Under the pieces are notes generated by a model. It did no database searches, was not told where the DNA came from, and was given only the letters and a program-made list of their open reading frames with translations. Below, one piece after another: positions 28,985 to 39,392 of a stretch of DNA of 64,000 nucleotides (positions are counted from its first letter, which is position 1; the number at the start of each line of letters is the position of its first letter). The stretch is taken from contig OY723250.1 of NCBI GenBank assembly GCA_963210315.1, positions 2,170,001 to 2,234,000 of the forward strand, read 5' to 3'. The stretch is from Rhynchopus euleeides (taxonomy: Eukaryota > Euglenozoa > Diplonemea > Diplonemida > Diplonemidae). The translations under genes and the position numbers were made by a program.

Positions 28985-31900
28985 ATGAGCAGCGACCTGA
29001 TGTCTTCCCCTGTGACGAAAGCGCACAGCTTCGCCGGGATTGCCGATGTCGGCCCGCTCGTGTCCTCCCCGCTGCTCGCCTCCATCAGCAGCGATGCGGG
29101 TGTGATCACCCCGATGGACGACATGAAGCGGTTCACCAGCACCTTCGATGCTTCCCCTGGGGACCACCTGCTGATGTCCGTGGCGTCGTCCCCCCGCCTG
29201 CGTGCAGAGGCAATGTACGGCACGCCCTTCGAAACGTCTCTGCCAGGGCCGGCCTGGTCTGACGCGCAGGAGTCGTCTGACCCGATGGGAGCTGTGCACC
29301 ACCATCTGCTGGAGACAAGGGTTGCCGCGTCTGTGATGAACAAACGCGAGAAGCAGCGCATCAGAGATGATCGGCGGAGGCGGAAGCTTGAGGACAGTGC
29401 TGAGCGCATCCAGGATCTCGCCCGGTCGATGGAGGTGGACAAGAGCAAGATAGCGCAGCAGGCCTTCGAGACGATGCTCCATGCTAACCGCGAGGCGGAG
29501 GATATCCGGCGCGAGAAGTGGCGGTCCATCGAGGAGGACAAAAAGCAGTTTGCGGAAGAGCACGAGCATCTGCGTGAGCTGTACCACAAGAGGGAGTTGG
29601 AACGGCAGAAGGAGCTCAATGCAGAGAAGGAGCGCTTCACCGAGAAGCTGTCGGGGCTGGATAAGCAGCGGCAGGCCGAGTCGGACCGGGAGAGGAAGTT
29701 TTACAAGGAGCGTGACAAGCAGCAGCTCGAGCGCTTCGAAGACCTGCAGCGCCAGTCCCTTGCAGAGATGCAGAAGCTCCGCAACGACTTCCAGATCGAG
29801 CGGGACGTGCGGTCCGACCTGAGCAGGCGGCTGGAGGACACGCACCGCCTCCTCGAGGACAAGCTGGAGCACCTCGGGTCCCACCATTCGGATGCATCGT
29901 CGCACCGCGAGACGCTGCTGCTTTCGTCGGAGAATGCAGCCCTGAAGCAGGACAAGGCACAGCTCCTGCGGCAGCACGACGAGGTGAAGGATGAGTCCAA
30001 GAAGGCGGTGCTCGCGAAGGAAAAGGAGCTGGAGCGCGTGCGTGACGAGCTTGCCTCAGAGAGGCGCACCCGGCAGACAATGCAGGAGCGCCTGGAGAGG
30101 GAGAAGCGTGCTGTGGAGGAGGCGCAGTATCAGAAGCAGCGCGAGCATGACATGCGGGAGTGGAAGCTGATGCAGGACTACGAGACGGAGAAGCGCGCGA
30201 AGGAGTCGGCAGAGGAGGACCGCCACCGCGAGGTTGCCCAGCTGCGGCGCGAGCTGGATGAGAAGCGCGAGGTGCTGCAGCAGGCAGCGGGGCGGACAAA
30301 CGACGGGAAGGAGGACCTCATCAAGGAGCGCGACCGCCTCGCCCACACCCTGAAGCAGACGCAGCACGAGCTCAACACCGAGAAGGACAAGGCACACAAG
30401 GACATCCTCGAGCTGCAGAAGCAGCTGATGTCCTCCAAGGAGAGCAGCACCGTCACCACAAGCAAGCTGCAGCTGGAGAAGGAGCGCTTCGACGTGCTGC
30501 ATGATGAGCTCGACGAGGCGAAGAAGCAGCGTCGGGATCTGGAGGAGGCGAAGCGGACCAGCACGGAGGAGCTGACGCAGACCAAGTTTGAGCTGCAACG
30601 CCTGCGGGACGAGAAGGGTAATATGGAGCGCACCGTGCAGACCCTCGAGGCGAAGGTCCGCGAGCAGAAGAACACCATCGACGCCCGCGAGTCTGTCATC
30701 AAGGAGAAGGAGCTGCAGCAGGCAAGCCTCAACACGCAGGTGAAGAACGTGGAAGTGTCTGTGCAGGACAAGGAGCAGTCCTTCCGCAAGCGCGAAGACG
30801 ACCTCCGCCGCGAGCTGGAGGAGGCGACTGCCAACCTGCGGAGGGTCACCGTCGAGGCGGAGGGCGAGAAGAAGCGCTTCACGGATGAGCAGACCCGCGC
30901 CGCACGCCTGCAGGAGAACATCACCCGTGTGGAGGCGGACCTCAACCAGGTGCGTCAGGACATCGGCACGAAGGATATCGAGCTGACGGAGCTCAAGGCG
31001 AAGGTGCGCCAGAAGGACACCGAGATGCAGACCCTCCTCGACATCCAGAAGCAGGACGTGCAGGACCTGAAGATGCAGCACGAGCGGGACGTGAAGGACA
31101 GGACCGCCACATTCAACCAGAAGACGGCGTCCCTCACCAAGGAGCTGGAGGGGCTCAACGAGGAGCTGGTCACCAGCAAGGCACAGCTGGAGCGGTCGCG
31201 CGACAAGCAGACCGCCTCCCTGCAGAATGAGATCGAGCAGCTGGGCAGCACGGAGCGCCGCCTGCAGATGGAGCTGGACGAGGCTAACCGGAAGGCCGCC
31301 CTGATGAAGACAGACCTTTCGAAGGAGAAGTCGGAGGCGCGCGCATCCTCGGGTGACGTCAAGCTGCTGCAGCACGAGCTGCGCGAGTCGCGCATGCGCG
31401 GCGAGGTGCGGGAGGGCGAGAGGACCAGCATCGCCTCCATCTACGACCTCTTCATCGCAGGTCTGCACCGCTGCTTCAGCGACACGGCGTCGCGCGACAA
31501 GCTGCACTCCTCCGAGACGCAGGAGGAGGTGGACCGACTCCGGATGCAGCTGGACCGCGAGAAGGAGGACGCGCGCCTCCTCACGAAGGACATCGAGGAG
31601 CTGCAGCACAAGCTGCGCAACGCGCAGGAGGACAAGACGATGGACCAGCGGGCACGGCAGCTGCGGGGCGACCTTGACAAGGAGAGCCAGGCCCGCATGG
31701 ACTCCGAGAGAGAGCTGCGGTCGCTGCGGCGGGATCTGGATGACGCGCAGTCCGCAGCAACGCGGCACCAGACGCAGCTGGAGCAGGCTGACAAGCTGCG
31801 GCGCGATCTGCAGGAAGAGGTGGACCACCTGCGCCGCTCCTCCGACAGGCCCGTGGCTGCTGCCGCCGCTGCGCCGGCGAAGCGCTCGTCGAATGCGCCG

Positions 31901-34900
31901 CCTCCCCCGCCGCCGGACTGCCCGCAGCATCTGGTGCTGAGGGCCTCCGCAGACCTGTGTGAGGACCGTGCGGAGGCCCGCACCATCGAGCAGTCTAACG
32001 GCCTCTACACCCTGGTGCCGGGTGGCCTCAGCGAGGTGCTGAAGGACCCTAGCCACCGGCGTTCCTCGTGGCCTCTCGTCAGCTGCTGCTGGGAGCGGAA
32101 GCTCCCCACGCAGCGCTGGCTGTACTCCTCGGCGCAGGGGGCGTGGAAGGTGACGGATGGGGTGCGGTCCAACGGGGTGTTCGACCTGGCGAGCGAGGTG
32201 GATGACGGGTCGTCCTTCCAGTGCCTCGTCCGGCCGCGCTGCCCGCACAACGGCACGCTGCCCCATAAGTTTGGCAAGTGGTGCAAAGGCGTGACAGTCG
32301 ACCCCCCTCCTGCAGAGCTGTCCATCATAGCCGACAAGACGGCGTCGACGGGGATCTACAAGATGACGTCGCAGGTGGTGAATGGGTGGCCCGTGTGGGT
32401 CCTGGACATGCCCAAGAGGTATCTGTACAACACGCAGGAGGGGTCCTGGCAGATCACGGACAACGAAAGGGACTTCACCCGCGGGGGCGGTCTCGTCATC
32501 GATGCGAAGCACAACGGCGTGCTGCCGCACACCATCCCGTGGGACTCGGGGGTCACAGTCTCGCTGGTATGTCCCGTGGGAGCCCACCCGCGTTTCTGGC
32601 TGGGGGTGGGGGGTGGTGTGGTAGTGAGGTAGTGCGGTGGGGTTGTTGTTCACCGAGGGGGGCAGACTGACTCGTCAGCGAAACGTGGAAGGAGCCTTTA
32701 GTGCAGACCCCTCCACTCCCCACCCTCCCAACCTGCCACACCCTCTGCAGTATGCTGTGGGCGACCGCTGCCGGGTGCGGGATCGCGAGTCCGATTCATG
32801 GCAGAACGGGGCTGTGGAGTCCATCAATTCCAGCGGGCAGCCTTTGGTCAAGCTGGATGGGCAGAACAAGCCCTTCCAATGGCTGTACGTGGAGAAGCTG
32901 GTATGCCTTTGCAACATGCTTGCCCAACGAATCGGCAAATCCAGTGCCTGTTCGCCGCAGCACATGGCTACTCTGCTCCCCTGGTAACCCCCTCGACACT
33001 AACACCACCATCAGGGAGGCTCCGATAATTCTGCCGAAGCAGCATCACTCAAGAAGGAGCTTCAGGCCCTGAAGATGAAGAACGAGCAGGTATGGCGGGT
33101 TGTCTCATCCCCTGTATCCCCTGTAGCCCGCTTGGCTTGCGTGTGTGCAGCGTAATTCCACCCGTCTTCTCTACACCGCCCCCCCCTCCCCCCACCCTCT
33201 GTGTGCCCCCGCAGAACGAGAAAACGCTGCGCGACAAAACAGACGACGTCAAGGAGGAACGTTCTCGGGCCGATGAGCTCTCCAGGCGCCTCAGTGCCTC
33301 GCAGCGCCGTGTCGAAGAGCTCGAGAAGGAGCTCTCGGTGGCACGCAGCTCGGGCGGCGGAGGGGGGGGCAGTTCCGCGTTGGAGAGGAAGCTGCAGGAC
33401 GAGACGGAGAAGCGGATCGATGCTGAGAGGCAGGTCGCGCAGTTCAAAGACGCGAAGGAGAGAAACGAGGTGTGTCCCAAGGCGATATTGCCAACGTTTT
33501 GTTCGGGAGACGGGTCCCATATACGTCAACTTGAAATTATTAGGACCCATATACGTAAGGGAAAATTCTCTTGCGTATATAAAATTTTAATAATTTTTTG
33601 GCTGAAAATCCTCAAGGGAAAAAAATTATTAATTTCAGGATATACGGGGGCCCTCGCTACCAAGTGTGACTGAGTGAGAAAAAGTGAGAAGTCAGCCATG
33701 TTTGGCTGAAAACTGACGACTCGTGACTCACAGTGACTCGTCGCGAGGGCCCCCTACGCAAGAGATTTTCCTTGGGAAATTTTCCAGCCAAAATTTTCCA
33801 GCCAGATTTTTCCAGCCAAAATTTTCCAGCCAAATTTTGACCCATCCAGCTTCTCACCAGCTTTCATTGAGTTCTGGTTGTTGGATAGAACCCTCATATC
33901 ACACCCTCAATCAGCTGACGAGTTCTGGTGGATTTCAGTGAGGTTCCTTTCACCCTTCTGGTGGTTTCAGTGAGGTTCCTTGGACCCCACTTTTGCCCCA
34001 CTTTGTGTGAAATCTGCTGACTGGCACTTCCATTCAAACCTCCTCTCCACTCCACTTCACACCAGTTCACACCCCTAAGTTCTCAGTCCAGGGAAACTTC
34101 TCCTGAATTGTCAACCAAGCCAAGTTTTTCTCAAGTTCCGTGATACCCCTTTTCTGTCTGAACCAGAGGTTTCAAGTTCTGGTGGATTTCAACCAAGTTG
34201 TCCAGTCCATCAAAACTTTGGAACTTTTGAGTTTTGACTGAAAATCCCTCAGAACTTGAGAATCTCAGTTTGATTGAAACTCCAGCAGATAGATAAGAAA
34301 ATCCAGCAGGTACCTGAGGCCAGAATTGGTTCTGTCCAGGTTGAGTGAAGATCTCACACAAACTTGGAATTTCAGGCTTTTGGGCTGAAAAGTCCTGTGT
34401 GGCCTGAAATTCTGAGATGTTGGAAATCCACTGAAAGCTGGAAATATTGGGTTCTGGGAATCCACTGGAAGTTGAGAACCTGAAAAGGCCCACCTCCTGT
34501 TGCAACGAGATCTGTCCTCTGTCTTCCTGAGCTCCTGTATGGCATCCTGCCCTCAGGAAGGAGGAGATGACAGGTCGAATGAATCAGATGGTCAGGCTCA
34601 GGCTGAGAATGTGCAGATCAGGTGGACAACTGGACTGGAAGGCTGCCCAAGAGAAGACTCCTCCACCCCCTCTTCTGCTACACACTTTGGCTTTGGGTGG
34701 ACATTCTGGGTGGAAAGTACTGGTTGGAGTATTCTGGGTGGAAATTTTTGGGTGAAAAATTCTGGCTAGAAGAATTTGGTTGGAAAATTCTGGCTGGAAA
34801 ATTTCCCAAGGAAAATCTCTTGCGTATATCCTGAAATTAATAATTTTTTACAGGGGGGGGTCAAATAAACGTACTTAGTACTACTATTCGGCGAACGCGC

Positions 34901-37900
34901 GGGCCTAAATCGACCTCGCCAGAAAATTAATAAATAGTTTGCGAGCGAATAGACGTACTAAGTACGTCTATTCAACTTTTCCTAAAAACGCTGTTTGCAG
35001 GGGCTCTGCGGGGCTGTTTGGTCCACCAGGGGCGCGCTGGTCACTGCTGTCGTCCGTCTCTCACTTCTTCTGCCTTCCGGTCGAGTATCCGCTCTGTTCT
35101 CGTCCTACCACTCGCCCCTCATTTGGTTTCGTACCGTTTTGATTTGTATTGCCCCCCCCCCCCCTGGTTGACATTCTTGTTGAGTTAGTGAAAGCATACA
35201 CAGTTCATCAGAGCTGTCAGCTTCACTGTCGGTGGTTGGTTGGTGCGTTGATGCTTAAAAAAAAGATGTGAAAAAGACAAGCCACAACCAGCACGCCCCA
35301 ACTTACTTCTTCTTCAAGTTCTTGGGCTTGCTGGGGCAAGTCTGCATGTTGTGCCCAGGCTTCCTACACCCTTTGCAGAGCCTGCGGTGTTTGTTGGGAG
35401 TCTGGGTGGTCGGGGACGCTGCGCGCTTCTTTTCGGAGGACTGGGAGGACTGGGAAGGCTGTGTCTGTGTGAGAGAGTTCACACGAACCGGCTTCGCCCA
35501 TGCCAAGATGCTTGACTGTTGGGTTGGCTGAGACACAACTTTCTTTTGGGTGGACTGCTTCTCTGTGCTCTCTTTTGCCTTCCCGTCCAACCCAGGTTCA
35601 AGGTCCGCACCACCAGCCTCAGGGGATGTTTCTGTGCTTGGTGCGAAGGTGAGGTCCGGACAAAGGGAGCTCTTCACGAACCCGTCCTCCTCACCCGACA
35701 CCTTCAGCACGTACCCCATATCCCGCAAGCGCTCGGCTACCAGCGTGCCCTGGCCCGGGCCAGTTGGTTGAAGGAAGGCCGGGGAGCGCATGGCGGTGGC
35801 CCATCCTCGAATATCTTGAACAGGAGGCATTCCATCAGCAGGAGGCACATGAAAGCATCGGACGTCATCATTATGTCGGACACCAGCCGAAGCTATTGGC
35901 TCTGTTGGTGGATGGTGAAATCTGGGCAGTTGGATTGCGGGTTTGCGGGCGTGTGTTGATCAGTGCTGCACAACAGGAGAGAATGTCAAACAACGTCAGG
36001 GAAGGGGGCTGCGGGGGGTGGGGGGTGGGCTCAGCTGGTCCTCGAAGGCTACATCTATGGTGAGGTGTGTCTGGGGCCATCCGTCCACATCTTCTCGTTG
36101 GTGGTAGGGACTGCGGACGCCGTAGATGAGGAGTCGTTTAATGCGCGCCGCTCTTCAGCAGTGATTTTGACGCCTCTGGACCCCAGGAGTTTGCGGGTTT
36201 CCGGGTTTGCGGTCTTCAGCAGTGGTTCTGATGCCTCTGGACCGCAGGAGTTTGCGGGTTCGCTGGTTTCCCGTCCGTATGTGTCTGAGGGGGGATGCCC
36301 CGATTCCCTTCGTCACGACATATCTTTGAGCGTAGGTCACTTCCCCCCTCTACGGACCCCGTGCACCCTGGTTCCCCTAAGTGGCACCAATAGACCCCGT
36401 TGTCCCCATTCCTTGCCCCAAAGTTTGCAGATTTGTGTGTCTCCAAAAAGAAAATCTCAAAAAAAACGAAAAATTTCCCCAAAAAAAAAGGGTGAAAAGT
36501 AAGTACTACTATTCAACGGCCCAACGTGCCCCAGAGCCCCAAAAAAATAAGTACTACTATTCGGCTAAGTACTACTATTCAACTAAGTACGTTTATTTGA
36601 CCCCCCCCTGTAATAATTTATATACGCAAGAGATTTTCCAAGCAAAATTATTACCTACCAAAATCTCTTGCGTATATAAATTATTAAGATATACGTCGAC
36701 GTATATGCACGGTGGACTCCAGCGGCCCTAGCGGGAGTCTGGGAGCGGGGGTCTGAGCGGGTGTCAAAGACTCCCGCTAGCGGGAGTCTATACTCCCGCT
36801 AGGGGGAGTCTGACTCCCCCTAGCGGGAGTCTTTTCACCTATTTTCATCCATTTTTCCCATGATATAGTTACAGTCTACTGGCGTGGGGGGTAAAATCAT
36901 GCGGGGGGAAGGTGGAAGAGGGATGGGGAGGGGCTTGTTTTGCTTCTGTCAGTTTCCCCGGACTCTGGACTACCTACCTATCCTCCTGGTAGCGGCTGCA
37001 CCTGCGGAGGTGAGCGGTTAGAATTTGAGGTGTCAAAGTGCGGCCATCGCCTGTCGTAGTTGTGTTACACCTTGGGCAAGACAAGCCATCCTGCAGGCCT
37101 CATCTTCTTCGTCAGAACTGTCATCCCCCTCCTGCTGTGCGCGTTGATCAAGCGTGCTCAAAGTCGCCTCGGATGACACGAATGGTGTGAAAGTCGCCCC
37201 CAGCGGGATTGGCATTTTGCACAAGCAGAGCGGCAAAATTGCGGTGTCCTTCGGGGAACCGGAACAGGAAGTAGGGCGCGCTGATGGGTTCAACGAAGTC
37301 CTGTGTGTTGCAGTGCACAAACCCCTTCTGCAGCTGTGTCAACTGTGTGCAAAGAACATACACAGCCAATCTATGAGCGTGTCGGGTGTGCAGACACGGA
37401 CACAGAATGACTTCTCTATACCCGAGGATCCCGTCCTGCGACAGGTGCGCAACCTTCCAAGGCATGCCCGATTCGCGCCGCTTCTCTTCTGCCATCGCAA
37501 GATCTCTCTCGTAAGTTGCGGAGCTGGCGATTGTAACGGCATCTTTCTTGCGATGTCCGTTCTCTGCTTCTTCAAATTCGTCGTTGTTCTGCAGAGGCAC
37601 TGCATCTTCTGGAGCCCACCAATGATGGAGACTGTGTACGTAGGCATTGCGCGTTGATCCCTTTTCGGCATGCTCCATCAACCAGTGAAATATATGCCCT
37701 GAGATCCGAGCACGCAAGAAGGGAATCCGGGCTGACTCATCCTTGCATCCCCAGAAGCGCCAGGGGATGTCTGCATACCGGAAATGCATGAGGTCTGCAA
37801 GGGAGACAAAGAGGTAGCGGAACAAGCCCTTGTAGGTGTGTCCTGTGACAGGCAAGCACGACCTTCCGGAACTGAGCACCTGTCCCATGCTGCGACACAT

Positions 37901-39392
37901 TCAGTGCAAGGTTTGTACAGGTCTTGTCGAATATTTTTTTGTTGTCTCATCCAGTACCCTGATCAGCCGCATGGCGAGCCCCTTGCAGTCATGGAGTGCT
38001 GGGGTGACGTAGCGGGCATTGGGAAGCACACCTGCCAAGAGGGAGGGGTAGCCAGCCTCTTTCATCTCAGAGAGAGTCAGGTGCGGGTATCGATGCACCT
38101 GTTGATACCAGCGTTCTTCTGGGATGTCGCACAGTGAGCATCGGTGCCCTCGCCCCCCGCATCGCCTCATTGTTGCCCACTGCTGATCTATACTCCCGCT
38201 AGCGGGAGTTGGACTCCCCCTAGTTGAGACTCCCGAAAAGGGTTAAACCCGGTAGTGGTACCCTACCCCCGCTGGAGTCCACCGTGCAAGGCCGGATCAG
38301 CCCACGGGTGGGTTTGAGGAAGAAATCTGGGGGGGCAAATTTTGCTGCGACTTCCGGTTTCACCCGGCCGAACTCCAGCATCTATCCAGACCCACGGTGC
38401 CAAGCCGTTCGCCCGTGTCGCGATCATTCGCGGCTTCAGGCTGCCCCCGACGACACGTTTGTATCCTGCACCTTGCCATACTTCGCCTCCACCTTGTATA
38501 TGACGGAGATCGCCCTCCTTCCGCATCGTTGCGACTTCCCTGACAGCGAACTTATCCATGTCAGGGAAGACATGGCGATGATTGCGTTGGCCACCTGGGT
38601 GCTGTGCTTGGGGAGCTCCTTGCTCAACACCGTTGCTAGGAGCCTTCTAATGGATCCCAGTGTCAGCACACTGCCCCCTTTTTTAACAAGGAAGGCCGTG
38701 CAAAAATCATGCACAATGTTCGTCGCCTCCGCAGCCTCGGGACTCTCTGCGCTCTTCTTCTTCTTAATCGACTTTGCCGCCGGCTTCGCTGCCGGATTCG
38801 TTGTCGTCTTCCCCATTTTTGTGAATCAGGTCTGCGAGCTGGGATAGGTGGAAACGTCCGTTTCGTTTGGTGTGGCTGTACTTCAGTGACGAGTGCCACG
38901 TTGCATAGGTATCATGGGAAAAATGAGTGAAAATAGGTGAAAAGACTCCCGCTAGGGGGAGTCAGACTCCCCCTAGCGGGAGTATAGACTCCCGCTAGCG
39001 GGAGTCTATACTCCCGCTAGCGGGAGTTGGACTCCCCCTAGTTGAGACTCCCGAAAAGGGTTACCCTACCCCCGCTGGAGTCCACCGTGTGGGGACTTAA
39101 TAACTGCCCACCTACGTATATGGGGTTTTACTCTTTTGTTCGGTGCGGCCTACAACACACCTGCTGGGGCATTGGAGGTGGGCCCTTTTGGAGGAACGAT
39201 CGAGAGGGGGCGTCACGGTGTGGGGCAACTGTTGAGAACATGGTTTGGTGCCCAGGATTTGTGACTTCGGGGCTTGTCCCGTACACCCACACCCCTTGCC
39301 CCTCACAGAAACTGCTGATGGATCTCTACGAGGAGAAGCCGAAACTTGAGGGCCGAATAAGGGGCCTCGAAAAGGAACTCCGGTCGCGCTGA
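28985..39392 (+). CDS. Long coiled-coil protein with duplicated W-rich domain, five exons
   Basis: Model: join(28985..32566, 32751..32900, 33015..33089, 33215..33469, 39309..39392), 1,381 aa, all introns phase 0. Residues 1-110 are polar. About 115-965 is an almost unbroken coiled coil (Lys/Glu/Arg/Gln heptads). After a Pro-rich hinge comes a duplicated domain (about 985-1,090 and 1,105-1,194). Each copy has an R-(W/Y)-L-Y-x-x-x-x-(G/E)-x-W-x-(V/I)-T-D core and an H-N-G-x-L-P-H turn. Exon 2 (YAVGDRCRVRDRESDSW to WLYVEKL) looks like a Tudor/SH3-type barrel. Exons 3-5 return to coiled coil and end EKELRSR. A cytoskeletal or centrosomal scaffold role is an inference from the coiled coil. The last intron is 5,839 bp and packed with mobile elements, yet exon 5 joins in frame with coiled-coil character. 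Confidence 0.85.
33625..34844. mobile_element. Element F, 35-bp inverted ends, AT-rich interior
   Basis: The left end ATTATTAATTTCAGGATATA, then (after an inserted MITE) TACGCAAGAGATTTTCC. The right end is the reverse complement, GGAAAATCTCTTGCGTATAT then CCTGAAATTAATAAT. Further in, both arms repeat TTCCAGCCAAAA on the left and TTCTGGCTGGAAAA on the right. The interior consists of degenerate TTCTGGTGGATTTCAG-type repeats. No protein is supported. Confidence 0.8.
33643..33767. mobile_element. Small GGGGGCC-ended MITE (element H), copy 2, inside element F
   Basis: 119 bp (33646-33764) with ends GGGGGCCCTCGC / GCGAGGGCCCCC, flanked by TAC on both sides. It is inserted within the left inverted end of element F: removing it restores GGATATACGCAAGAG. 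The left arm CTACCAAGTGTGACTGAGTG is shared with copy 1. Confidence 0.88.
34850..36611. mobile_element. Element E (1,762 bp) with ACAGGGG ends
   Basis: Left end ACAGGGGGGGGTCAAATAAA then CGTACTTAGTACTACTATTC. The right end is its reverse complement, with AAGTACTACTATTCGGC/AAC repeats and TTTATTTGACCCCCCCCTGT. It carries a CCHC-finger protein on the minus strand. A direct duplication of about 66 bp lies at 36155-36275 (CAGCAGTG.TT.TGA.GCCTCTGGACC..AGGAGTTTGCGGGTT). The element lies between element F and a small palindromic element. Confidence 0.85.
35303..35830 (-). CDS. CCHC zinc-knuckle protein of element E
   Basis: 175 aa from the ATG at 35830; the frame is open a little further. The N-terminal half has AERLRDMGYVLKVSGEEDG. 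The middle is Ser/Thr/Gln/Lys-rich. The end carries CKGCRKPGHNMQTC, a canonical C-x2-C-x4-H-x4-C knuckle, followed by a Lys-rich tail. Knuckles of this kind close the transposases of several superfamilies (for example MULE-like), where they bind nucleic acid. No catalytic domain was found, so it may be the 3' remnant of a transposase or an accessory DNA-binding protein. Confidence 0.5.
   Translation of the reverse strand: MPPVQDIRGWATAMRSPAFLQPTGPGQGTLVAERLRDMGYVLKVSGEEDGFVKSSLCPDLTFAPSTETSPEAGGADLEPGLDGKAKESTEKQSTQKKVVSQPTQQSSILAWAKPVRVNSLTQTQPSQSSQSSEKKRAASPTTQTPNKHRRLCKGCRKPGHNMQTCPSKPKNLKKK
36612..36685. repeat. Palindromic mini-element with ATATACGCAAGAG core
   Basis: AATAATTTATATACGCAAGA..TTTT at 36612-36637 is the reverse complement of AAAATCTCTTGCGTATATAA..ATT at 36660-36685. 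It shares the ATATACGCAAGAGATTTT core with the ends of element F and with 33562-33580, so the three belong to one family. Confidence 0.85.
37033..38170 (-). pseudogene. Element A recombinase/transposase-like protein, copy 2, frame-broken
   Basis: Minus strand. An 89-codon piece (38170-37901) ends in TGA, which is followed directly and in frame by the ATG of a 250-codon piece (37900-37148). The in-frame stop is also present in copy 1. The frame then shifts after FPEGHR, where copy 1 is intact, and the acidic C-terminus continues in another frame to 37033. So the two copies carry different disabling changes plus one shared stop. Features are the same as in copy 1: CxxC/His, LHDCKG, WRFWGCKD. 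Confidence 0.5.
38436..38816 (-). CDS. Histone H2B-like small protein carried by element A (copy 2)
   Basis: 126 aa, intact, same frame and length as copy 1, differing at only a few residues (for example KELPKH here and KELHKH there, ALLVKKG versus AFPVKKG-type changes near residue 43). It has the same Lys-rich tail and H2B-like third helix. Intactness in both copies, beside a decayed recombinase-like gene, hints at either youth or constraint. Function is inferred only. Confidence 0.5.
   Translation of the reverse strand: MGKTTTNPAAKPAAKSIKKKKSAESPEAAEATNIVHDFCTAFLVKKGGSVLTLGSIRRLLATVLSKELPKHSTQVANAIIAMSSLTWISSLSGKSQRCGRRAISVIYKVEAKYGKVQDTNVSSGAA

Larger units (their letters stand above)
36708..39089. 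mobile_element. TIR element A, copy 2 (2,382 bp)
   Basis: Nearly identical to 6973-9509, with the same CACGGTGGACTCCAGCGG ends and the same inner right-type terminus at about 38188-38286. TG flanks both sides. It lacks the 168-bp segment and has 13 extra bases in three small indels. Insertion is immediately after an ATATACGTCGACGTATAT palindrome in element G, just as copy 1 sits beside the end of element B. Confidence 0.92.
33516..39124. mobile_element. Outermost element G of the intron nest
   Basis: CCCATATACGT occurs twice on the left (33516 and 33546, about 30 bp apart). The reverse complement of the right end has the same pair: ACGTATATGGG at 39114-39124, and before the insertion of element A the preceding copy at 36697-36707 joined to GGGG. 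GT flanks both sides. Without its insertions, element G would be only a few hundred bases, so it is MITE-sized. Confidence 0.6.
33470..39308 (+). other. 5.8-kb intron filled by nested transposons
   Basis: Donor GTGTGT after ..AACGAG and acceptor CCTCACAG before AAACTGCTG. Both exons are phase 0. The other introns predicted in this window are 43-250 bp, so this one is more than 20 times longer. Almost all the excess is explained by elements at 33516-39124. Confidence 0.8.

Noticed and set aside
30056..32653. 865-codon antisense frame opposite the coiled-coil gene
   Set aside because: Leu/Val/His/Arg-rich composition is the expected complement of Glu/Lys/Gln heptads. The forward frame is coding, with confirmed exon joins.
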